A stretch of DNA of 64,000 bases from Schistocephalus solidus (GCA_017591395.1 WEDG01000769.1:186001-250000), one strand, 5' to 3'; positions 11,107-22,483 are shown, counted from the first letter of the stretch. The notes: a model not told the origin generated them from the sequence alone. Made by a program: numbers and translations.

Positions 11107-11447
11107 GGATGCCTTGTGTGACCGCCTAAACAGGACACGGGAACAGGAACCATCCAAGGAAAGTATGTTTAGGGTTAAGGTTAGGTTTCAGGTTTCAGGT
11201 CAGAGTTGGGGTTAGGGCCATGCTTAGGCTGTGTTCAGTTTATAATCGTGTTAACTGTAGGGTTTAGGTTAATGGTGGGGCTAAGGTTAAGATAAGGGTG
11301 AAAATTTTACTTTATGTTAGGGTAAATGCTAGCCTTAAGACAGAGGTATAATTATCCTTCCAAAAATTTACCGCAAGGTCACCTTTTTTAAGCGGACGGG
11401 GCGGTTCCTACTATCGTGTCCTGTTTAGGCGGTCATACGTGGCATCC
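11107..11447 (+). mobile_element. TIR element with TTAGGG-like interior, copy 1
   Basis: The ends are inverted repeats of about 45 bases. The left reads 'GACCGCCTAAACAGGACACG' near 11120, preceded by GGATGCC; the right end is its reverse complement, ending GGCATCC. The interior from about 11168 to 11340 is degenerate 'gttaggg/ttaagg' sequence. A conserved block 'ccgcaaggtcacc' lies before the right repeat. No open frame for a transposase is seen, so it would be non-autonomous. No clear target-site duplication was found and the exact ends are uncertain by several bases. Confidence 0.7.
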
Positions 11448-12475
11448 CAACCTTATATTAACCTATCTTTTTCGCAGGACAAAAAGAAAATGGTCACTTA
11501 AATACAAAGTATGAATCTTAATCTATGTTTATTTCATCTTGTTGGGTACGTGAACAAGATTTTCGGTGTACTCATCCCCGATCAAAATTTATCAAATGCG
11601 ACTGTTAGAGCAGCGATGTTGGAGCAAATTGACTTCAACCCGCTTTCAAGTAACTAAATCCGATTGATGGCACAGGACTCCCAAGTTTGTATTTGAGATC
11701 ACAGCACCCGGTGGGAGTAAAAGAAGACCCAACACTTTGTCCGTCCTGGTGATCTGTCCCCTTCTTTACTGGAGACCAGCCTGAAGACGTCAGCTAGGTT
11801 CATCGTAAAATCATCCCGAAAGTTAATTTTATCCACAACCAGACAAAAAATGGCTATTGGCTCAAGTCAAAAAATAACGGCTCATATTACACTAGAGCGC
11901 TCGCGTGGGCTTGCGTACATTATGGCGGGGGCAGTCTCATGAAATTTGAACCGAAATTCTGAAGTATGCCTTCTATTTGAAAGAATTATTTGGGTGCAGT
12001 TTGTACTATCGACTACTGTGCAGCATAATCCAAAGATGATTTAGTCACATCATGGTGTCGGCTTTTGAATGTGTGACTTTCAGATCACCTGGAGAAACCA
12101 CATTCGTTAAAATTTCTACCGAAGTAGCAAGTGAATTTTACTGTATTTTTTACATCCCCTGAAGATCGTAATGTATTTTTTTTAGAAAGCACGCACAAAC
12201 CCATCCCTTTTTGCGCTCATTTTACTGAGCAATTCGCCGTTTATTCGAATTTCCTACCCAAGAAAAGGCATTTTTCGATTTAAAAAGTTTTTAATTATGA
12301 TATTTTAAAGTCGGTGAAATGTAAATTCTAATAGCAGCGTATCCGACACTTTGTTAACATTGCTAATAAAACATCGTCCATATGCATTGCAGAGTGTTGT
12401 GAGCCCTGTATTGCATGCTCATCACGCTTGATTCCCTTTCCTTACATGAAAAGTCTATCGTATATACAGTAGACT

Positions 12476-12635
12476 AATGCCGGCAAAGACGAGGGAAACT
12501 AGAGTGGTCACTTCTGGCTTATTAGCCGTCGTCAGCCAGTCAAAGCCAACCCTAGGTGGTGCACCACCTGGGGGTCGACCCCGCGACCTGTTGATCAGAT
12601 GTTCAGCGCTCTAACTACTGAGCCACGAGCTCGTT
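12476..12635 (-). repeat. SINE-2 copy (tRNA-Arg-like)
   Basis: Minus strand: 'gagctcgtggctcagtagtt', 'agagcgctgaacatctgatc', a B-box-like 'ggtcgcggggtcgaccccc', then the shared tail containing 'taataagccagaagtgacc' and 'tttgccggca'. The anticodon loop is CATCTGA (TCT), as in the copy at 28977. Confidence 0.75.
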
Positions 12636-12784
12636 TTCTTACCGGTTTAGATAGGAAATATTTACTTGCATTCGTTGATGAACGCTCACTGGTCGCTGAT
12701 AGAACTCACTAGTTCCACTCTGCCTTGAGGCTCACTCTGGAGCCCCGTCAGCAGCCGTACAGCGGCTAGTAGTAGAAGAGGCAG

Positions 12785-12870
12785 ATTCATATTGCCGGAA
12801 AAGACAAGGGAGACTGGAATTGCCATTTCCGGCTTATTAGTCGTCGTCAGCTAATATATTGGAAACCCTA
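12785..12870 (-). repeat. SINE-2 tail fragment
   Basis: Only the non-tRNA tail survives ('aataagccggaaatggcaat' on the minus strand, ending near 'ccggcaat'). It matches the tail of the copy 200 bases to the left. Confidence 0.65.
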
Positions 12871-13039
12871 AGCGTAAGTACAGCTGTAGATTCACTAGAA
12901 TAAAAAGCAAATTTCAGAATCTCGGTCAATCCTTCCTTCTGTATGCTACTACTTGGAAGGCAGACTAGACTGTGACGTCTTAGAGCCCAAAGCTGAAAAA
13001 AACAGGCAAATGTCATTGGCTGAAGGCGGGGGCGGATAC

Positions 13040-13185
13040 CTTCTTTGAGCTTAGGAGTGATACCCGCAAGGGAACACCCCAGGCCTCTGGCACAGGTTCC
13101 AGTCGGTCCTCCAAAACCTCGTACACTCGGGTGGTGTGTTGCATTACGTTCTCATAGATGACATCCTCATCCGACGGTCCGCAAG
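13040..13185 (-). CDS. SVIL: SVIL-like exon 10
   Basis: 146 bases after the acceptor 'ctatcttttttcag', with two bases completing an Ala codon from exon 9, and donor GTATCC in phase 0. It encodes '[20 protein letters not shown]' and '[19 protein letters not shown]', equivalent to vertebrate supervillin 'DPKEDELYEAAIIETNCIY' and 'PKCSLLQPKEV'. The start of a gelsolin-like domain is split between this exon and exon 11. Confidence 0.88.
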
Positions 13186-14719
13186 CTGAAAAAAGATAGT
13201 GGCGTAAGAGGAGGGTTGCATGCAACGGTGGATTTTCAAAAAAATTAGACAAAAGCTGTCGTAGTCCTAGCTGCAAAATGTTTAGTACTGTCTTTGGAGA
13301 GCATGATTGACCCAGAGAACTGGGCATCTGGCAACTTAAACATGATAAAAGAAGCTGCCGAGAGAAAATTTTCAAAGAAACGGGGACAGAGAATGTGCAT
13401 GTGAACAGAAAAGCCTAGTACCTGGGCTTTCAGTTGTTCTGTGGACATTGCTGGATCACTCAAGGCATGCCAAATGACTTACACCAGAAACGCACAACAT
13501 CCTGACAAGTTAAATTTTCACGAATTGAACGCGAAAAGGCAAGTACAGTGAATGTATTGCATATCTTCTGCATGATACAAGCGATGACTCTGTGAAGTAT
13601 GACAAAAAGTGGATCTTGAAGGTCACCTACAGACAATTGGCAACGCCACAAAACGCCAAATCACCTCCCCAAACCCATCTAATGCTAAAAACGGCATGGT
13701 AAGCTTTTTATGATCGGCAGCTGTTACCGTTCGCCACTTGTCGACTTCAAGTGAGACCATAACTGCAGAAAGCACTGTCATAAAGTTGAAAAAATGGACT
13801 AGATGCTGCGTGATAAACATCCAACCTCAACAAACCGAAGACGCCCACTGTTCGCCATGGTCACACTCTACCATACGTCTCACAGAAGACACTCCAGAAG
13901 CTAGAGAATGGAAGTACGAAAATTTGCCTGATCAAGTTTCATCACAATACCTCCCGCCAATCCTAATTTGTAAAACATCTCGAAAACTTTTCAACAGGAA
14001 AAATTTTCGAAAATTAAACAGCGGCTTAAAATATTTGTATTGAACTCCGCGACACCATAAAACAACAGTTTTATTGGGACGGAATAAACGAAACCGTATG
14101 CCATTGAAAAAATGTGTAGATTCTAACCTAATGTGTTGTACGCTAAATGTTCACACCTGAGCACCAACCTTTGTTATACACCAACCTGATATTTCGTCTG
14201 ATAGGTGAAAAATCTGACGAAACGGCGCATCGCACAGGGGAAGAGACGCAGCAGTATTAGAAGCGAGGGCCTACTTCCTGGCTCGAATAATGGTTCCATC
14301 TCGAGCGGAAACTGGTGAGATTTTGGTGAGCAAGCGAGAAACAACCACTGTGCCTGCTGTTAGATGTGTCGTCAAAATAACATGTGCCTGACCCAGAAGA
14401 GATTAGTTTATCCCATCCCTCTACGACCACGTTCAGGGGTGGAAATGGGACTAGAAGTGCAATTACAGGTGGCACGCTGTTTGTTTTTAACACTTAACCC
14501 TGTCATCCTTGTGTAGTTCGCTGACACAAATAGGAAATGCGCCATACCACAGGGCAGCAGACAAAAAAGGGACGGCCTGAATAAACCAAACCTGAATACA
14601 CAGCAGGTTTGAGGGAGGGAGAGGGGGGACTAAGAATTGAGATAAGGTCTGTGGGAAGAAGGGGAGGAGAAAGGAGATAGAGAGAGAAGACGAAGGAGAG
14701 CAAGAGAGGCCGACCGTAC
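13186..14719 (-). other. SVIL: SVIL intron 9 (1.5 kb)
   Basis: No repeat family or exon was recognised. The frames at 13245-13463, 13460-13820 and 14257-14493 on the minus strand, and 13738-14043 on the plus strand, lack known motifs. Confidence 0.6.
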
Positions 14720-15028
14720 CATTTGCTCTGGCACCCTCGGCGACACCAAGAGCCCGCCAAAATGCCTCCACCGCGGTATCAGTGCTCCTACCCTCCTCAA
14801 TGGCCACATAGCCTTCGGGAGTATTTCGCATGGAGCATCCTCGAAATCCCAGGTCACGGGTTTTAGCAATCCAGGCGGCCAGGTCGCGAATTTTGTTCAC
14901 CTCCACGATGTTTGCGAAGCGACCAATCCATGCGAACAGGTCCGATTCAGTCAGGAGGAGGAAACAGTCGCCAGAATTCACAGAGGCTGCAACCGGTTGC
15001 ACCAACCGGACCTGAACGTGACGCCGAC
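14720..15028 (-). CDS. SVIL: SVIL-like exon 9 (gelsolin-like domain)
   Basis: 309 bases, phase 1 at both ends. The acceptor is 'ccctcccataag' and the donor GTACGG. It encodes 'RRHVQVRLVQPVAASVNSGD', 'CFLLLTESDLFAWIGRFANI', 'IRDLAAWIAKTRDLGFRG' and 'AVEAFWRALG', matching vertebrate supervillin 'GRRRVQTRLVEP', 'NSGDCFLLL', 'GEFANVIEKAKASELATLI' and 'AKDFWKLLGG'. This is almost a complete gelsolin-like repeat. The open frame continues past the donor to 14487 but turns into low-complexity serine/proline sequence, which supports the splice site. Confidence 0.92.
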
Positions 15029-15794
15029 CTTATGGGAGGGAAAATAGAGGCACATTTAACAGGGTAAGGTAGATTTTGTCAGTTCAAAATAACGGAGCCT
15101 GATGGTGAACTACATAATTCAAACCCTTATGTTTATCCGTTTGTTAAACAGTTTTGTTTGGATAGAACATTTCACTTAACTTGAAACTATTTTTGGCATG
15201 CGCCATGCTATGGCAAAAATATTGACTCAAACTGCGAAGTATTGAGTCTAGTGTTGTCGAAAACACTAGGATATTTTTTTTCTCCATATCTTCAGACTTG
15301 TGTCTAGCGGATTATCCGTTTTTGCATGATGCGTCCTTTAGGTTTTCGATTTATCGGCGAGTCTCGCAGCATTCTTGTGTGGTCTCTGAGCTACATCCAG
15401 TTAAGGGAATGATGCTTTATCTTATTCTCAAAAAAGTAACAAACAAATTTTTAGGCAATTCGCCAAAACAACACGTGTAAACCCAGCAAAATTTTCCTTT
15501 AAGGACGCTTGTTTGATGCAGCACAACGGGATCGAAGTGGTTATGAAGGCCACGGAATAATAAAGGTCGCTGTTAAGCAAGTGAGTTCTAGAAGTGCTTT
15601 GTATCAGTATTTGATTGCCGCACGGTTTTATCTTTTACCACGCACTATTTGCGAGACAAAATATTCAGCCGACTCCTCCCTCCTCCTCCTCTGTAAAACC
15701 TGCCTCATAAAGGGCTAAAACGTAACTGTTGAAACGGAAGGTTCCGAGACTCACGCGGACTCACCTGAAACCTGTAAATTTCAAGGCAAGAGAA

Positions 15795-15905
15795 AATACA
15801 AGCATGAAAGCAGGAACCATCCGCAGTAAGGTGGCTTTACGCAAAAATACAGCAATATTAGGGTTAGAGGTATGGTTAGGGTCAAGGTGAGGGTGGGTAC
15901 AGTAG
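15795..15905. repeat. Fragment of TTAGGG-like TIR family
   Basis: Shows 'ggaaccatccgc', 'aaggtggctttacgcaaaa' and then 'ttagggttag' with 'gttaggg' variants. These blocks recur in the copies at 11107 and 53308, though their relative orientation is scrambled here. No inverted end pair is seen. Confidence 0.4.
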
Positions 15906-16039
15906 ATTCGGTATCAAATTATTCATGAACCGAATTTGTTTCGTTTTAAAATAAGATTACTTCGGTTATAACTGAGTTGTTGTACTAATTATGACTCAGC
16001 ATAATTCTAAGATGTTTCAATCAACTCATAATGCTGGAT

Positions 16040-16300
16040 TTAAAAAGAGCTTCTTTCGGATCGCCTGCAAAAACTACGCTCAGTAAAAAGGACTACTTAT
16101 TTAGTATGTACTTTATCTCTGATTCTCGATGCCGTTATAACTTCAAATACACTTTATAGAAAACATGCGTAAAAATATTCGATATTGCACTCCTTGAATA
16201 AAATATTATATCTGCTTGAAATTTTATTCTTGAAGAAGGGGTAGCTTACGGTTTAAAAGGGAATTTCTCAGTTGCCAAATAATTTTGAATCCGACTTACC
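16040..16300 (+). repeat. Old AT-rich repeat, shared with 22860-23050
   Basis: Blocks in common with the right-hand copy are 'cgcctgcaaaaa', a 'gactact' block, 'actttatagaaaac' and a decayed 'cttgaa' block. No coding capacity is visible. Confidence 0.4.
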
Positions 16301-16851
16301 TTTACGCTTGCACTCAATGGAAAGTGGATCATATTGTATACTTTGAAGGCAGCATTAATAAATGGACAGCTTAGATGTCTTATGAGTTAACACTTCACGG
16401 TTTTCAAAAAGTTTCTTAATAAGAAACCAATTTTACAGCGGATAGATACGCTTTCTTCAGGTTTCTGACGTAATAAGCTACCAAAAGAGCATAATAAAAA
16501 ATATTTTTGTCCGTTTTTTTACTATAAAATATGTTTGAATTTATAACGGCAACAAAAATCAATCCGAAAAAATGCATGCGCAGTTTCCTAAGGTGGCCGG
16601 AAAAGCATCTTGCTTAAAAGCCAACATATTGACGTGACTGGCATAGTTTGGGAGTATGCTGCACGGCTATTTATATTACAACCCTGCTTAAGTATTTTTT
16701 CAAGTTGAAACCACATTTCATGAGACAGCTAACCTCCTGCAAATTTAGGAATACTTAACATATTTAGCAAAGTTAGTATATTTTGTGAATTCAAAATCGA
16801 TCCAAAAGTGAAGCGCAGGAAAGAATAAGCGTCAAGGGATGGTAGGTTTAC

Positions 16852-17031
16852 CCTTCACGTGCAGAAGCATTTTATCCTTGTGTGGAAGTAGGATTCTCTG
16901 GAAGGATGTCAACGGGGCCTCTGGCGCTTCAGCAACCTGGCGTAAGGCGCTCTTCTTTGAGGAGAAGTCTTCGAAACTCGCCAAGCCGGCTAATGCCGTC
17001 TCACTCAAGTGCGCGTTCTCGTCGATGTGCG
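16852..17031 (-). CDS. SVIL: SVIL-like exon 8
   Basis: 180 bases, phase 1 at both ends, acceptor 'ccgccccctaattgtag' and donor GTAAAC. It encodes 'HIDENAHLSETALAGLASFE' and ends 'QRILLPHKDKMLLHVKG'. The end corresponds to vertebrate supervillin 'LLPYKPLMLLQVKGRRR', immediately before the first gelsolin-like repeat. The split Gly codon (G plus GT) at the junction with exon 9 rebuilds the 'KGRR' motif. The plus-strand frames over this interval are shadows. Confidence 0.85.
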
Positions 17032-17329
17032 CTACAATTAGGGGGCGGAAAAGTGATCAGTTAAGGAAAAATCAATAAGATAAACTTTTAGGGCATTGAC
17101 CCTGCGAAGTTAAGGATCACGACTCTCTCCTTATCTAACTTCAGCCTCCGTTTTAAGAAACGTGGGAATGTACAAGGAAAAGAGAACGACTGCAGCACGG
17201 CTTCTACGCCCAAATTACCAACTCAGTGGTCATCGGATAAGTAGCACTAAATTCTGCGTGGCTAAATAAGCAATGGGATGGGAGTTCATACTTCACACAA
17301 TCAATGCCCGAGAGCCACAACGTAACCTG

Positions 17330-17475
17330 TTCAATGGACGACCCGGTCAAGTCATGGGCTCAGTGCGCCCTGGTTGGCCTTGTTGGCATTGTCTAGCAAC
17401 GGTTGGGGTCTGGATGGCTGATGATGACTATAAAGCCAGAAACAGCCACGCCAATCGTTCTTCTCTTTCACTTCA
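17330..17475 (+). repeat. SINE-2 degraded copy
   Basis: The tail landmarks 'tggatggctgatgatgac' and 'aaagccagaaacagcca' align with the tail at 29050-29110. The tRNA-like part is barely recognisable. Confidence 0.45.
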
Positions 17476-18369
17476 TGAGTTAAAAAAGCTTGTGTCTGGG
17501 AGATAGAGAGAGAAATTCGCTCCAAAATTTGTCAGGAGAGCCATCCCACAGTGACAAAATTTTACAAGTGCACGTGTGGGTGCATGTGGGGTAGAATCTC
17601 ACCAGCAGAAACCTGATGACCCGTCTTCGCATACATAAGCTCAGGCGAGATCTCACCGATAGACGGGTCAAATTACAGTTTGTGTTTTTGAGAAAAGTTA
17701 CTCCATCGGTGCCCTTGAGAAAAGTCGCCACAGTGACTTGCGTGCACGCAGGAAGAACGAAAGTAAAGGTAGGTTGTGGTGCAATCTTTAAAGTGGAACT
17801 GCAACACGGCGAGAACAATAAGAGCAAAGGCAGACATGATTCAGCTTATGCCATTTCTGGTCTCCGGGATACATATTTCAGGCATGATAGAACTTAGAGT
17901 CTCCAAGGACAGTCACCCTTCACTCCACATATACTGACTTATCGTTTATTTACTGCAGCCAGCAAAATTAGCTGTCGAGCAACATTATCATGAGTGCTGG
18001 AACAGCGGGTTCGTACGTTGGCTAGACACGGGAAGAACATCCTGTACAGACAGGCTTGGGTTATATTTCAGAGGTTCTCTTTTCCTGGAATTCAGCAAAA
18101 GGCTACCTGCACTACGGGGGGTTCGTATCTCCGTGTCATAACAATACTTTGACCAATAACCAGAGAGGAAAGGGGAGCGTAAACTGAAACTCGCTTAGCA
18201 ACGCAGTTTTTTGTTAATTATGCACAAACTATAACCATTCAATGTGTGAACAATTCGATGAATCGATAAACCAGCACCGATATACGCTCTCCTAAGGACG
18301 TGACAAAATATTTCTAGAGCTCAGCGCGCAAGCTTACTGAATTGCACACTTAGTTTGTGACCGCATTTA

Positions 18370-18480
18370 TCCTGTCCACAAAAATAAACTGCCTTTTATA
18401 ATTTGACGCGACGTCACAGACGGTGTTGACGTATTTCCTGGCTCTGGTGACCCCAACGTGAGTGGAAAGAACAACAGCCT
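18370..18480 (+). other. Possible LTR end plus primer-binding site
   Basis: 'aaaataaact' (poly-A-signal-like) is followed about 60 bases later by 'tggtgaccccaacgtgagtg'. A nearly identical 'tggtgaccccgacgtga' occurs at 57140. The 'TGG.GACCCCGACGTG' type of sequence is used as a tRNA primer-binding site next to the 5' LTR in many Ty3/gypsy elements. The LTR start and coding region were not identified here. Confidence 0.35.
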
Positions 18481-18799
18481 GACCAAATGGCCAACAAATT
18501 CGCCACATCGTCCCTACGCTCTAGTTTACTTAGATAACAGGTATTATCAAAGGGGAGGGAAACGTCACTGAATTCAGATGTATGTCAGTATCAGTGCCCC
18601 AGTCTAGAGCAAATACTCAAACTTTGTTTTTTGCCAGAATCGAAGAACTTATCTCTCCATCCACTAAACTTTTGATGGCGGCAAGCTTTTGGGTATAGGA
18701 CATGCTTAGCTGCTCTTTCGATTGAACTCCAAGTGTTTGATATTGACGTCGGGGCTACAGTGAACCTGCTAACTGACAACCACTAACAGGTAGTTCAAA

Positions 18800-19215
18800 C
18801 CTCGTATTCCGACTATGTTCAACGTATGCTCCACAGCAAGATGGTGCAGGGATGGTGACTTGCACGTGGATTATTTTTGAGTGCTAGAATACTTGCACTG
18901 CATATATCGCACTCTATCTTCCTTTACCCGTCTGCGCCTGATGTCAAGATACAGTCCAGAAGACCGGAGGCGGGGTCGGGCGCAGGTGGCTGTTGCGGCC
19001 GGAGACTCCCCTGACCGTGCCGCCATCACTGAATCGGATCCCACGGAGTGGCATAAATGTCTAAAGGGGCTGGTGCGACGTGAGCCTGCACCTACGCATG
19101 GCACCACGCCCCCATGTTCAAAATTTGTTATGGGAGCACTTCTCAAATAACGCCTGTCACACACTGAGCTGTCCCCCGTGTTGCTCCAGTGCATCTACCA
19201 CGCGGTCCGTTTAGG
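18800..19215 (-). repeat. Family A dispersed repeat
   Basis: Family landmarks on the minus strand: 'cggatcccacggagtggca' (complement of the GGGATCCGAG block), 'tgatgtcaagatac' and 'gcactgcat..atcgcactct'. It ends near 'gcatctaccacgcggtccg', as does the copy at 25460-25800. Confidence 0.65.
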
Positions 19216-19924
19216 CGGCACAACCACTGCCAGGTAGTACTTCTGGCACGCTCTTACTTCCCCTACCAGAGGAACAACGCAATGTCACACTGTGACTAGA
19301 ACAAGTCAGTGAATTCTTCATCTACTGCTCCACCTATACTTCTGCAGAGGCACAACATCAGGTCGTGTAATCGGCCCGATAATCGGGTGATAATTCTTCT
19401 CACAACCGACGCATGAAAACCTACCTACGTGTGCATTGGCGAAACCGTGTGCATCGTTTGCGTCACGCCTCCAGTGCGGATCCGGATCACCCCTAAGGCT
19501 TTTGTCTCTTACTGGGCGCCAGGCCACACGACAGGGCTTAAATCGATCCAGGATGCATACAACACAGACGGACTGGCCGCGATCATTAAGCACAAGCGGC
19601 AGCAACACACTAAACCCAGCTAATGGCTGTATCGGTCATGTTGACATACGCTCTCCTGCGTGCAGAACAGCGGCTGGGGAACAGGCGCACTCGAAAGGGG
19701 GGAGAGGGAGGCGTCGCTGTAACTCAAGTAAGCCAACGGCCAAGAAGTCGCTGTGGAGCAAACAGCCGTACTGCATTTTTCTGTCTTCTTCTGGAAGGTA
19801 TTTGGCCCGAGGGTTTTCATGAGGGTGGTAGCGATTGTTGCGGTTAGGGTACGGCCACTTCGCGGGCCGAACCAAGAAACGTAGGGAGGTGGTAAAGGGG
19901 GCGGGTGGGGGGAATCTTTTGCAC

Positions 19925-20395
19925 AGTCGCATTTCAGTTCGACCGTCGGTTTCGACGATGTCCACCATGTGCCCCACAGCAGCGCGGGCGCAGAGACGGT
20001 GATTTGCGAGTGAGTAGTAGACTTGCGCTGCATCTACCGCACTCTCTCCTCCTTCATCTACCTGGACGCAGTGCCATGACAGAGGCGAAAAGACCAGAGG
20101 CTCGATCGGGAGCAGTAGCTAAGAAAAATTTCGCACAAACAACAAAGGGGCAGCTAGGGGGGGGCAGTGGAGTTGTCATAGAGACCACATCAAGATGGAT
20201 CCATTGCAGCCTGACTTTCTGTACTGAGAGGAGTATCCAGTTGACAGCTTTCCAAGCTACACTTTTTAGTTCATCGTTATAGATTCAGGCGCGTCAGATT
20301 GGTAAAAGTGAGGAATATGCGCTGAGAGTCGAACTCACCCTCTCTCTCTCTCTCTCCTCTCCCCCATGCATCTGCCGTCTATCCGAACCGGTCTA
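19925..20395 (-). repeat. Family A dispersed repeat, nearly full
   Basis: Reverse-complement order of the family: 'gaccgtcggtttcgacgatg', 'gctgcatctaccgcactctc', 'agtgccatgacag', 'gtcatagagaccacatc', 'gcgcgtcagattg' and a '(ct)n' run before 'gaaccggtctac'. A family copy on this strand explains the overlapping plus-strand frame at 19905-20282. Confidence 0.7.
20340..20360. repeat. (CT)n microsatellite in family A
   Basis: About nine CT dinucleotides. The same position in other family A copies (for example near 61278) also has a CT run, so it belongs to the repeat. Confidence 0.8.
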
Positions 20396-20399
20396 CAAA

Positions 20400-21060
20400 A
20401 TTGTGCTGAGATGGGCCGCAGTGACTGACAAAGCTAATCGAACATCTACGCGTGCCACACGCGACATGGATCCCAACACAACACACCAGGTTTGCCCACA
20501 AAGGGGATGGGCTGCTCGGATCTCACGTGCGTTAGCGTGCTTTGCCCATTAGTTGGCAGTCCATGCTCGAATCATTAATGACAGCACCCTTTGTTCCAGC
20601 GATCAAGACCACTTCCTATCTGGTCTACTCGCAAGGACTCGGTGCGGTATTGACTCCTAGTGGGGGCAGTCTGGCAGCAACCGAATTCACGGGTACCGAA
20701 AGACATAAACCAAAGGTTTGAGGGCGATAAGCTGGAAGCCGCTCTATGCTAAGTGCTGGATCGGCTATTTGGCCTTACGAGGTGATCCCAGGCATCTTGC
20801 AGGTGCTCAGCTTCCACAGGAACTATCTATTTTAACAAATGCAACTGTATTTGGAGGCCTTGTCAGAGAGCTGGCATGCAAGGAGGAGTAAGTCAACCAG
20901 AGTAAATGTTCATCGAGAGACAACGGGTTCTCCGATGCTGTGTCAGAGAATGGAGGAAGGAAAGATAACTTGAAGTGCACAAAGCCTACAAGATGTGGCT
21001 GGGAAATCGTCAGTCTGATGCCAAGAAATAGAAGGACGCATCCACGGCTGTGTTGACGTG
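20400..21060 (+). repeat. Candidate dispersed repeat shared with 9417-9500
   Basis: The start 'gggccgcagtgactgacaaa', followed by 'tctacgcgtgccaca' and 'cgacatg', recurs in diverged form at 9417-9480 ('ggccgcagtggctgccca', 'tacgcgtgccacgcacgac'). The later part shows no recognisable coding sequence, so its extent is a guess. Confidence 0.35.
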
Positions 21061-21936
21061 AACAATGGGCAATTCACTGAGTTTGGTTGCTGATAAATAA
21101 ATCAAATAGGCGAGAAATGCATTTCAAAGCCAGTGAGAAAGAAAGGAATAATAGCATCTAGCCGCTGGTAGTCGATCACATTAATCGATTCGGCTATGAC
21201 CAGGACGGCCGAGGAAATGATAAACGACCACGAACTCCTACAGATCATGTGCTGGATGGCGACCAATCGATGAAACAATAAGTAATCATGTCTTAGAGAG
21301 TAACTTCGTGAAAATTGATGAACGTTTGCGCGATCGGGGAACATTTAGTGAGGTTTACTTGGGTATGCATGTCGTCCACTATCTGAAAATCGATCAGTGA
21401 GTATCCCGAGCTAAACTGGTCATTTATTGGTGCTGACTTTGCGGAATCGAGAACGTTTACAGCCAGGTTGCGAGAACCGAGTTGTTATCGTTTTGATAGG
21501 CTATGTACTGTGACATCGGATGAGAACTCGTGGATAGGTATAAGAACTGTAAAATTGCTTCAAATGGACTCCCCCTCGCAATTTTTAGCGATACATGAAG
21601 CTCATCCCCATCCTCATTAGCGTCCTCTTCATCAACATCCATCACGGCCACCATAATCTACAACCTCATTATTATCATTGTCATCGTCATTCGCATCATG
21701 GTCACAGTCAGCATCAACCTTGCCGTCCTTATTCCTCCTACCATGATCGCCACCATCACCACCGTTGCCATTGTCACCCTTACGACTATCCCATCGCCCT
21801 AGACGACAATTCTGCAGTATTGACGTCACGCATACTGCATGCTGCCGAGATGAATCCGGCGTTCTCGTCATCCTCCTCGTCTTCATCAAGGCGTCAGCCA
21901 AAGCGAAAATTGCTGCATCCCCAAATTTATACCTAC

Positions 21937-22181
21937 TTGTGGGTGTAGAGGTGAAGCCACAGCCTGAACTGGTAAGAAGACGCTGGCAAGGCGTGAATTT
22001 GCTTTCCATCCTCGTGACGACGGCGCTGGCGGAGTTGGAGGGGTCAGCAGGCGGCGTCTGCCGCCGTACCTCCTCATACTCGTCCAGCAGATCCTCACGC
22101 TCGCGCAGCAGACGAATAGGATTCTGGGCCCGAGAGGGTGGTCGACTGGAAGGCTTGGGAGGCCGCTTGATGAGTCCGCCT
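21937..22181 (-). CDS. SVIL: SVIL-like exon 7
   Basis: 245 bases after the acceptor 'gttctttctctacag'. One base completes a Gly codon from exon 6, and the last base begins a codon finished by exon 8. It encodes 'GGLIKRPPKPSSRPPSRAQ', then 'NPIRLLREREDLLDEYEEVR'. The asparagine-proline helix with an acidic-basic pattern resembles the 'NP...LA.R.D...EY.E' segment upstream of the gelsolin repeats in supervillins (from memory). The donor after 'ACAA' (GTAGGT) is chosen because it is strong and in phase. Beyond it the frame enters an Asp/Asn-rich low-complexity tail. Confidence 0.72.
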
Positions 22182-22405
22182 CTGTAGAGAAAGAACGCGC
22201 ATAAGCGCGCGAGCGCACAATCAGAATGGGACAATTGTAAAAATAAGGGCACTGCCAACGGTGGGTAGGGAAAAAGGCAACTGTCTCCCGAAATGTTCAT
22301 CTTAATTTTAAGATGCGTTTACGATTAATGAATACTACTTAAGTAGGCTGAAATATTAAGTATCGTGGTGCATAATCACAGAACATTTTAGTCTTAATAG
22401 GATTG

Positions 22406-22483
22406 CGGGTGCTTTCGAGTTGGAATCCAAAATATCAAGCGAATAAAGCTCTTGCCCCAGTGATCACATCTACTTCTTCGGTG
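22406..22483 (+). repeat. Hammerhead-like repeat fragment
   Basis: Contains 'cgagttggaatcc' and 'gcgaataaagctcttg' followed by 'cagtgatcacatctactt', co-linear with 22745-22812. The GAAAC core is mutated to CAAAA and the CTGATG part is missing. Confidence 0.55.

Larger units (their letters stand above)
10169..13039 (-). other. SVIL: SVIL intron 10 (2.9 kb)
   Basis: Contains the telomere-like inverted-repeat element at 11107-11447 and two SINE-2 copies at 12476-12635 and 12785-12870. Open frames at 10086-10328 and 10310-10612 show no recognisable domain. Confidence 0.7.
15029..16851 (-). other. SVIL: SVIL intron 8 (1.8 kb)
   Basis: AT-rich. It carries a fragment with 'ttagggttag' repeats at about 15800-15900, probably a broken copy of the telomere-like TIR family. 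An old AT-rich repeat at about 16040-16300 shares blocks such as 'cgcctgcaaaaa' and 'actttat.gaaaac' with 22860-23050. No exon was seen. Confidence 0.65.
17032..21936 (-). other. SVIL: SVIL intron 7 (4.9 kb), repeat-filled
   Basis: Contains a degraded SINE-2 (17330-17475), a possible LTR retrotransposon end with a primer-binding-site-like sequence (18370-18480), family A copies at 18800-19215 and 19925-20395, and a unit at 20400-21060 whose start resembles 9417-9500. The frame at 17616-17897 (plus) has no recognised domain. Confidence 0.65.

Noticed and set aside
11160..11340. True interstitial telomere or chromosome-fusion point
   Set aside because: Units are degenerate, and the tract lies between inverted ends shared with other copies, so an element explains it better.
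21595..21948. A His-rich plus-strand frame
   Set aside because: It is antisense to an Asp/Asn-rich low-complexity stretch next to SVIL exon 7; it has no conserved features.
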